Shown here: piece after piece, positions 57,560-64,000 of the stretch
Layout of the letters: the number at the start of each line of letters is the position of its first letter
Position numbering within the stretch: the stretch's first letter is position 1
Source: Ewingella sp. CoE-038-23
GTDB lineage: Bacteria > Pseudomonadota > Gammaproteobacteria > Enterobacterales > Enterobacteriaceae
Assembly (NCBI RefSeq): GCF_040419245.1
Contig: NZ_JAZHOH010000001.1
Span: 2,790,001 to 2,854,000, forward strand
Reading direction: 5' to 3'
DNA length: 64,000 nucleotides
Program-made: the position numbers and the translations under genes
The notes under the pieces: model-generated
The model's database searches: none
Seen by the model: only the letters and a program-made list of their open reading frames with translations
What the model was told of the DNA's origin: nothing

Positions 57560-58504
57560 ATGAGCCGATACTTTAGTGGTCGCATCGGGCAGGCAGTGCT
57601 GGTGCTGTGGGCGGCGTTTACCGTCTCCTTCATCCTGCTGCAAGTGCTGCCGGGTGATGCCATCCTTATCAAATTCCAGAATCCCGATATGGGACTCAGC
57701 CCGGCGCAAATCGCGGATATGCGCGCGGTTTACGGAGCAGATGTGCCCATCTGGCAGCAATATCTGCATACGCTGGGCAATTTCCTGCGCGGTGATCTGG
57801 GCTATTCGATTCAGGCGGGCGTGCCGGTGACGGAGCTGCTGAGCAGCAACTTCCCGCCGACGCTGCGACTGGCGGTACTCGGCTTTATCTTGGCGGCGGT
57901 GGTGGCGGTGGCCATCGCCTTCCTCTCCAGCCTGCTGCACTTCGGCTGGCTGAAGTCGGCACTCCAGTCATTGCCGTCGCTGTTTATTTCGATCCCAACC
58001 TTCTGGCTCGGCATTGCGCTGATCCAGTTCTTCTCTTTCCACTTACGCTGGATCCCGGTGATTAACCCGGGTGAATGGGTCGGGCTGATTCTGCCGATCG
58101 TTACGCTGGCGGTGCCGATTTCAGCCCCGCTGGCGCAGATTTTGATCCGCAGTATCGATCAGGTGCAAACCCAGCCCTTCGTGGCTGTCGCCCGTGCCAA
58201 AGGTGCGTCGCGCAGCGGCGTGTTGTGGCGCCACGTTGCGCGTAATGCCCTGCTCCCTGCCCTGACCATTGCCGGATTGCTGTTTGGCGAGCTGATTGCC
58301 GGGGCACTGATCACCGAAACCGTCTTCGGCCTTAACGGGCTGGGGCAACTGACCCAGCAGGCGGTCAACAATCAGGATGTGGCGGTATTACAGGCGATTG
58401 TGGTTATCTCCGCCGCCGCCTTTGTTGGCATCAACTTGCTGGTCGACTTGGTTTATCCGTTACTGGATCCGCGTCTTAAATCCACTGCCGGAGCGCACGC
58501 ATGA
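57560..58504 (+). CDS. ABC transporter permease (DppB type)
   Basis: 314 aa with about six membrane spans. DppB-like N-terminus (FSGRIGQAVLVLWAAFTVSF ILLQVLPGD region) and the EAA motif RAKGASRSGVLWRHVARNA contacting the ATPase. Overlaps the next gene by four bases. Confidence 0.92.
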   Translation: MSRYFSGRIGQAVLVLWAAFTVSFILLQVLPGDAILIKFQNPDMGLSPAQIADMRAVYGADVPIWQQYLHTLGNFLRGDLGYSIQAGVPVTELLSSNFPPTLRLAVLGFILAAVVAVAIAFLSSLLHFGWLKSALQSLPSLFISIPTFWLGIALIQFFSFHLRWIPVINPGEWVGLILPIVTLAVPISAPLAQILIRSIDQVQTQPFVAVARAKGASRSGVLWRHVARNALLPALTIAGLLFGELIAGALITETVFGLNGLGQLTQQAVNNQDVAVLQAIVVISAAAFVGINLLVDLVYPLLDPRLKSTAGAHA

Positions 58505-59376
58505 GTAGCTTACCCATTGAGCAGTTAGGTCAGGAGAAGACACGCCTCGCGCCTCGCCCGAAAACCCGCAGCGCCCTGTTCACCCGCGTTAAGCCGGGGC
58601 TGATTCTGGCCTGGGCGGTGATGATCGTGGTGATTTTATGGGCCATCGCGCCGGGGCTGTTCACCTCTTATAGCGGCACGGAAGGCATTGCCGGGGCGCA
58701 GCGTCTGGCACCTCAGGCCGGACACTGGCTGGGCACCGACCAGCTGGGCCGCGATGTCTACGCGCGCATTGTTTACGGCGCGTCGCACTCGCTGTCCGGT
58801 GCGCTGGTTGCCGTGGCGCTGGGGCTGGTACTCGGCACCGCACTCGGGCTATTCGCCGGCGCAGTTGGCGGCTTTGCCGATACTCTGGTGATGCGCATCG
58901 TTGACGTACTGCTGTCGATCCCCGGCCTGCTGCTGTCGCTTTCGGTGATTATTCTGCTCGGCTTCGGTACGGTTCACGCGGCAATCGCCGTCGGCGTCAC
59001 CTCGATTGCCAACTTCGCTCGCCTCGCGCGTTCAGAAGTGGTGCTGGTGCGCCACAGCGATTATGTCGAAGCGGCCTATGGCAGCGGCGGTACCTTCTTC
59101 GCGGTGCTGTGGCGGCATATTTTGCCCAACTCGCTGACTGCCGTGCTGGCCTTTTCCGCCCTGCAATTTGGCAGTGCGATTTTGGCAATTTCCACCCTGA
59201 GCTTCTTGGGTTACGGCACCCCGCCGCCAACCCCGGAGTGGGGCCTGCTGATTGCCGAAGGGCGTAACTACATTTCCACGGCATGGTGGTTAACCACCTT
59301 CCCCGGCATCGTGGTGGTGTTGGTGGTGCTTTCCGCCAACCGTATTAGCCAATCTTTCCGCAGGAGCCGTCGATGA
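58501..59376 (+). CDS. ABC transporter permease (DppC type)
   Basis: 291 aa. N-terminal helix near 30-52 (LILAWAVMIVVILWAIAPGL), a periplasmic loop with HWLGTDQLGRDVYARIVYG, the DppC hallmark, and an EAA loop (YVEAAYGSGGTFFAVLWRHI). Pairs with the DppB-type subunit. Overlaps the ATPase gene by four bases. Confidence 0.93.
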   Translation: MSSLPIEQLGQEKTRLAPRPKTRSALFTRVKPGLILAWAVMIVVILWAIAPGLFTSYSGTEGIAGAQRLAPQAGHWLGTDQLGRDVYARIVYGASHSLSGALVAVALGLVLGTALGLFAGAVGGFADTLVMRIVDVLLSIPGLLLSLSVIILLGFGTVHAAIAVGVTSIANFARLARSEVVLVRHSDYVEAAYGSGGTFFAVLWRHILPNSLTAVLAFSALQFGSAILAISTLSFLGYGTPPPTPEWGLLIAEGRNYISTAWWLTTFPGIVVVLVVLSANRISQSFRRSRR

Positions 59377-61025
59377 GCCTGAATGTCAGCTTTAACCGCA
59401 CCGCCGCCGAGCAGCGCACGCCGGTGCTGGCGCTGGAAGACGTCTCCATTGCTTACAGCAGCGGTACGCAGAGCCAGCGCGTGGTGCACAACGTCTCCTT
59501 CTCGATTTATCCGGGTGAAGTGGTGGCGCTAGTCGGCGAGTCCGGCTCCGGCAAAACCACCACCGCGCAGGCGATTATTGGCCTGTTGGCGGAAAACGGC
59601 CATTTGCAGGAAGGGGCGATTCGCCTTAATGGCACCGACATCAGCCAGTGGTCGCAGCGCCGCCTGGACGCGCTGCGCGGCGCGCGCATTAGCCTGATCC
59701 CGCAGGACCCGACCAGCTCGCTCAATCCGGTGAAGACCATCGGCGCGCAGGTGGCGGAAATTTTGAACATTCACCGTCGCCTGCCGCGCAAGCAGCGCGA
59801 CGAGCGCGTGGTAGAACTGCTGGCTCGCGTCGGCCTTTCCCACCCTGAGCTGCGCGCCAAGCAGTATCCGCACGAGCTGTCCGGCGGCATGAAGCAGCGC
59901 GTGCTGATTGCCATCGCCATTGCGCTGCAACCGGCTTTAATCATTGCCGATGAACCAACCAGCGCGCTGGACGTCACGGTGCAAAAACGCATTCTGGACC
60001 TGATTGACGAGCTGCGTCAGGAGTTCGGCACCGCCGTGCTGTTCGTCACCCACGACCTCGCGGTGGCCGCCGAGCGCGCCGACCGCCTGCTGGTGTTCCG
60101 TAATGGCAAAGTGCAGGAACAGGGCATTACCGCCGAGGTGCTTAGCGCGCCGAAAAGCGAATACACCCGCCAGCTGTTCGCAGATGTCCCTGCCCTCTCC
60201 GGCAGGCATCGCGCATCACTGCGCGCTACTGGCGGCGAAGCGATTTTGCGGGTTGAAAATCTGGTGAAGGACTTCTCACTGGGCGGCAAAGGCAAACCGG
60301 CTTTCCGCGCCGTGGATAATGTCTCCTTCACTATCGCACGCGGCACCACCCACTCGCTGGTTGGGGAGTCAGGCTCTGGCAAGACCACGCTGGCGCGTAT
60401 TCTGCTCGGTTTCCAGCGTCCGGATTCAGGCAGCGTGCTAATTGACGGGCAGGACATTACCCAGTTGAAAGGCGAAGCGCTGCGCCAGCTGCGTAAACAG
60501 ATTCAACTGGTATATCAGAACCCGTTTGCCTCACTCGACCCTTCGCAAACCCTGTTTAGCGTCATCGAAGAGCCGCTGCTGAATTATGAACCTATTGCCG
60601 CCGACGAGCGTCGCCGCCGGGTGCATAGCATCGCCCAGCGCGTGGCCCTGCCGCTGGAACTGCTCAGCCGCAAGCCGCGCGAACTCTCCGGCGGCCAGCG
60701 TCAGCGCGTGGCTCTCGCCCGTGCGCTGATCCTCGAACCGAAGATTCTGGTGCTGGATGAAGCCACCTCGGCGCTGGACGTCACGGTGCAGGCGCAGATC
60801 CTCAGCCTATTGCAGGAGTTGCAGGACTCCCTCGGCCTGACCTACCTGTTTATCTCTCACGACCTCGCCACCGTCAGGCAGATTTCGCACAGCGTGTCGG
60901 TGCTCAATCGCGGCCAGCAAGTGGACTCCGGCGACGTCGAATCGGTGTTTGCTCATCCGGGCAGTGATTACACCAAAGAACTGATTAATGCGATCCCGGG
61001 CAATGGCCGTCATCGCGCTGCATAA
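59373..61025 (+). CDS. Fused double ATPase of the ABC importer (DppD-DppF type)
   Basis: 550 aa with two complete nucleotide-binding domains. Domain 1: Walker A GESGSGKT at 55-62, signature LSGGMKQR, Walker B ALIIADEPTSALD. Domain 2: second GESGSGKT near 330, signature LSGGQRQR, Walker B ILVLDEATSALD. Both have the C-terminal peptide-transporter extension (EYTRQLFADVPAL; DYTKELINAIPG). Single-chain fusion as in YejF/GsiA. Confidence 0.94.
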   Translation: MSLNVSFNRTAAEQRTPVLALEDVSIAYSSGTQSQRVVHNVSFSIYPGEVVALVGESGSGKTTTAQAIIGLLAENGHLQEGAIRLNGTDISQWSQRRLDALRGARISLIPQDPTSSLNPVKTIGAQVAEILNIHRRLPRKQRDERVVELLARVGLSHPELRAKQYPHELSGGMKQRVLIAIAIALQPALIIADEPTSALDVTVQKRILDLIDELRQEFGTAVLFVTHDLAVAAERADRLLVFRNGKVQEQGITAEVLSAPKSEYTRQLFADVPALSGRHRASLRATGGEAILRVENLVKDFSLGGKGKPAFRAVDNVSFTIARGTTHSLVGESGSGKTTLARILLGFQRPDSGSVLIDGQDITQLKGEALRQLRKQIQLVYQNPFASLDPSQTLFSVIEEPLLNYEPIAADERRRRVHSIAQRVALPLELLSRKPRELSGGQRQRVALARALILEPKILVLDEATSALDVTVQAQILSLLQELQDSLGLTYLFISHDLATVRQISHSVSVLNRGQQVDSGDVESVFAHPGSDYTKELINAIPGNGRHRAA

Positions 61026-61048
61026 CTGAACAGCGTTAAGGAATTGAA

Positions 61049-62089
61049 ATGAGTACAAAACGTCTTGGCTTTTTTACCCGTTTATTGGATGACGCCAGCC
61101 CGCAAGAGCGCTATCGCTTAGCCACTGAGCAGATCGTTTTTGCCGAACAGCAGGGGTTTGACGCGGCATGGGTGGCGCAGCACCACTTCCACGAAGCCGA
61201 GGGCGGCCTGCCCGCGCCGCTGGTGTTTCTGGCACAGGTTGCGGCGCACACCCGTTTCATCCGTCTGGGCACCGGGGTAATCACGCTGGCGATGGAAAAT
61301 GCACTGCGCGTGGCCGAAGACACCTCGGTGCTGGATTTGCTCTCCGGCGGGCGTCTGGAAATTGGCTTAGGATCGGGCGGCACGCCGACCTCATTCCCGC
61401 CATTTGGCTTGGAAAGCAGCCAGCGCGGCGCGGTATTTAGCCACAACCTCAACACATTGTTACAGGCGTGGCGCGGCGAGCCGCTGGCTGGAACCGATAA
61501 CCGTTTATACCCGGCTGCGCCTCAGCTGGTGAACCGCGTCTGGCAAGCCACGTTTTCCGTTGAAGGCGGCACGCGCGCAGGCTTGGCCGGTGATGGTCTG
61601 ATGCTGTCACGCACCCAGCCGCGCCCGGCGGATGCGCCTAACCTGACGCTGGCCGAGATTCAAAACCCCATTATTGATGCCTACCTTGCCGCCCTGCCTG
61701 CGGGCGTCGAGCCGCGCATCATGGGCTCGCGCACCGCCTTTGTGACCGAAGACGGAGCCGAAGCGCGCCGACTGGCTGAGAAAGGCCTGCGCCGTCAGGC
61801 GGAGAACCATCGCGCCAATGGTCAGACGGTTCACGGCGACACCTTGGATGACCATATTCGCGCCTTTGACGCGCACATTGGCTCGCCGGATCAGGTGACG
61901 GCTTCCCTGAAACTGGACAGCGCGCTGGCGCGGGTGACCGACCTGTCATTCCAGGTTCACTCGATTGACCCGCCACACCCATACATTCTGCGCTCCATCG
62001 AACTGCTGGCCCGCCACGTCGCGCCAGAGCTGGGCTGGACGCGCCGCACGCCAAAATCCGTGACTTCACCTCTGCACGAACTTGTTTAA
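61049..62089 (+). CDS. Luciferase-like FMN-dependent monooxygenase
   Basis: 346 aa, bacterial luciferase-like TIM barrel: GFFTRLLDDASPQERY, FDAAWVAQHHFHEAEGGLPAP, IRLGTGVITLAMENALRVAED and LLSGGRLEIGLGSGG are the usual flavin-site segments. Needs reduced flavin from a partner reductase, not visible in the window. In related operons it is grouped with CMD proteins and a binding protein. Likely oxidises the imported compound. Confidence 0.86.
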   Translation: MSTKRLGFFTRLLDDASPQERYRLATEQIVFAEQQGFDAAWVAQHHFHEAEGGLPAPLVFLAQVAAHTRFIRLGTGVITLAMENALRVAEDTSVLDLLSGGRLEIGLGSGGTPTSFPPFGLESSQRGAVFSHNLNTLLQAWRGEPLAGTDNRLYPAAPQLVNRVWQATFSVEGGTRAGLAGDGLMLSRTQPRPADAPNLTLAEIQNPIIDAYLAALPAGVEPRIMGSRTAFVTEDGAEARRLAEKGLRRQAENHRANGQTVHGDTLDDHIRAFDAHIGSPDQVTASLKLDSALARVTDLSFQVHSIDPPHPYILRSIELLARHVAPELGWTRRTPKSVTSPLHELV

Positions 62090-62098
62090 GGAAACGCC

Positions 62099-63205
62099 AT
62101 GACTACCGCTCAAGATTTGCTCGACCAACTGGCTGTGATTGACGCTGGTTCAGAACTGGCGCAGGCGCGTGAAACTCGCGATGCCGCCACTCGTCACGCC
62201 CAAGGGAGCTACGAAACCATTTTTAGCGCCGACGACGGCGTGGATTTCACCTTGGCCGAACGTCTGTTGCTGGCTGAAAACGTCGCCCGCTGGCATGGCG
62301 ACAGCCAGCTGGCTTCCCACTATGCCGAGCGCCTGAACGCCCTGCCCGATGAAGGCAACACGGCGCGTTTGGAGTCTGCACTCGACCACGGCGAACGCCT
62401 GAGCTTTAAACCGGCCAGCGCCACCGCCGCCCACTTACAGGCTTTGCAGCAGGCGGGCTGGTCATTAGACGCCATCGTCACCCTGTCGCAGCTGATTGCT
62501 TTTGTCAGTTTCCAGACGCGCCAACTGCGCAGCTATCGCCTGATTGGCGGCCATTCTGTGGAAAACGCCAGCGACAGGAAAATCGCCGCAGGCTACTGGC
62601 GTCACGATGGCAAAACCCACAGCGGGCGCTCTGCGCCGAAGGTGTTTACGCAGGCCGAACTGGGCTGGGAGCCGTGGATCCCGTCGAAGAAGCTGGAAGA
62701 GTTTGATGCCGAGCAGCAGGCGATTCTGGCGCGCTTCGGCCATACCGACTCCGACTATTTCCGCCTGTTAGGCCGCAACCTGCCGGTCCTTGAGCAACGC
62801 ACCCTGACCGACAAAGGCATTTTCTACACCAGTGGCGGCCTGCCGCGCAAAGAGCGCGAAATCGCCGCCACCGTTGCCAGCAAAATCAACGGCTGTATCT
62901 ACTGCGCCTCGGTGCATTCGCGCAAAGCCAGCCAGTTGTCCAAGCAGACCGAAGACGTGCAGCGTCTGATCGACACCGCGCCGGGCGGCATTCTCAGCGA
63001 GGGGCAGTCCCCGCGCTGGCAGGTGCAGATCGACTTCGCCGCTGCGCTCTCCGCCACGCCGCCAACCGCCAGCAGCGCCCATATCGCCCGGCTGCGCGAA
63101 GAGGGGCTGAGCACGCTGGAAATCGTCGACTTAGCGCAATCCACCGCCTTCTTCGCTTGGGCCAATCGCCTGATGTTAACGCTGGGAGAACCTTTTGATG
63201 ACTGA
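62099..63205 (+). CDS. Double CMD/AhpD-fold protein
   Basis: 368 aa made of two carboxymuconolactone-decarboxylase-like domains. The first (~1-150; AIVTLSQLIAFVSFQTRQLR) lacks the CxxC pair. The second (~190-360) has the AhpD motif C266-I-Y-C269 with H273 (NGCIYCASVHSRKASQLSK). I think it fuses the Avi_7170-type and Avi_7169-type proteins that are separate elsewhere. Probable thiol peroxidase-like or detoxifying partner to the monooxygenase. Confidence 0.82.
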   Translation: MTTAQDLLDQLAVIDAGSELAQARETRDAATRHAQGSYETIFSADDGVDFTLAERLLLAENVARWHGDSQLASHYAERLNALPDEGNTARLESALDHGERLSFKPASATAAHLQALQQAGWSLDAIVTLSQLIAFVSFQTRQLRSYRLIGGHSVENASDRKIAAGYWRHDGKTHSGRSAPKVFTQAELGWEPWIPSKKLEEFDAEQQAILARFGHTDSDYFRLLGRNLPVLEQRTLTDKGIFYTSGGLPRKEREIAATVASKINGCIYCASVHSRKASQLSKQTEDVQRLIDTAPGGILSEGQSPRWQVQIDFAAALSATPPTASSAHIARLREEGLSTLEIVDLAQSTAFFAWANRLMLTLGEPFDD

Positions 63206-64000
63206 GATTTCAACGCCGGAACAGGCAGTAGAAACGAAAACTGAGATAACGCCGCACCTCGACCACGCGGTGATTAACGTGGCCGGATTGCTGGATCACG
63301 CCCAGCAGCAATTCCGCCGCTTGGGCTTCCAGCTCACGCCGCGCGGGCATCATTCGCTGGGTTCGAGCAATCATCTGGCGATTTTCGGCGAGAACTATCT
63401 TGAACTTTTAGGTTATGAAGCCGCCAACGAGCACACCCGCAAAGACCTGTGGCTCGCGCCGCTCGGCCTGACCGGGCTGGTTTGGAAAACGCAGGACGCC
63501 TCGGCGGTATTCCAGCATTTGCAGCAGCAAGACATTGCAGGCTCAGCGCCCGCCGATTTTTTCCGTCCGGTGCAGCTTAACGACGGCTCCGAGCCGAATG
63601 CGCGTTTTCGCACCGTGCCGCTCTCCGCCGAGCGCGTGGCCAATGGCCGTAGCTTCTTCTGCCAGCACATCACGCCGGAGCTGGTGTGGCGCATCGAATG
63701 GCAGCGCCACCCGAACGGGGTGAGCAATATCACCGGTTTCGTTATCGCGACCTCCGCGCCGCAGGAGACCGCCAGCGTTTATGCCGAATTGTTCGGCGAG
63801 TCGGCGCTGAGCCACGGCTCGCAAGGTGAAGTGGAGATCAAAGCCGGGCGCGCCACGGTGCGTTTCATCCCCCCAGAGCGCGCCACCGCCCTGTTCGGCA
63901 AGATCCCCGAAGGGGAAAACGGCACGGCGCGCATGGTCGCGCTGGAGTTTGCCACCGCGTCGCTGGACTTGGTGAGACAAAGTTTGAAAGTCGGCGAAAT
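63199..64000 (+). CDS. VOC-superfamily (glyoxalase-like) protein, 3' end outside window
   Basis: 267 codons seen from ATG 63199, overlapping the CMD stop by seven bases. Two glyoxalase-type halves: LDHAVINVAGLLDHAQQQFR with HHSLGSSNHLAIFGENYLEL, and a second starting ITGFVIATSAPQETASVYAE with VEIKAGRATVRFIPPE. Metal ligands His/Glu are plausible in the first half (LDHAV, NHLAIF, ELLGYE). May be a dioxygenase, lyase or isomerase acting after the monooxygenase. Confidence 0.82.

Overview
The window is an enterobacterial chromosome segment, most like Yersiniaceae (Serratia/Rahnella/Ewingella group), carrying a complete-looking lambda-like prophage of about 47.6 kb. The host assignment rests on the yeeA-sbcB gene order, the close match of SbcB, PuuP and PuuA to Escherichia coli proteins as I remember them, and the GC-rich host genes. 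It is an inference, not a species call.

Host left flank (1-~990): the 5' part of yeeA on the minus strand, then the first codons of sbcB (exonuclease I), cut at the HDYE active-site motif. Prophage (~988-48557): inserted in the 5' end of sbcB. At the right junction the phage supplies a new start, ribosome site and promoter, so sbcB (48517-49947) is intact again. The minus strand carries, in transcription order from the immunity region, cro, cII, a replication gene with iterons, an HNH endonuclease, a DnaB-type helicase, small ORFs, ninB, a NinX-like gene, ninG, a cytosine methyltransferase overlapped by a second long frame, Q, the late promoter, pinholin/SAR endolysin/Rz/Rz1, terminase, portal, head, tail tube, tape measure, lambda M/L/K/I/J tail-tip genes and an S74 tail fibre. 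The plus strand carries cI, then from PL an N-like antiterminator, small ORFs, RecT, lambda-type exonuclease, SSB, an HNH protein, more small ORFs and an excisionase-like gene that converges on the integrase. OR and OL each have three related 15-bp operators, and nutR and nutL share boxA and boxB.

Host right flank (49948-64000): the puu genes puuP, puuA and divergent puuD (putrescine to gamma-glutamyl intermediates to GABA), without puuR/puuB/puuC in the window. They are bracketed by two inverted copies of a ~520-bp non-coding element with a large internal palindrome. Next comes a plus-strand operon: an oligopeptide/nickel-type ABC importer (binding protein, two permeases, fused double ATPase), a luciferase-like monooxygenase, a double carboxymuconolactone-decarboxylase-fold protein and a VOC protein cut by the window edge. 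It looks like an uptake and oxidative-breakdown cassette for an unknown small molecule.

Working logic: CI holds PR and PL off. RecA-stimulated CI cleavage would start lytic growth, and a LexA-like box near attL may add a second SOS-responsive gene. N acts at nutL/nutR and Q at the late promoter, letting transcription pass the many terminators in the late operon. Starts were chosen by ribosome-binding sites and overlaps. No database search was possible.
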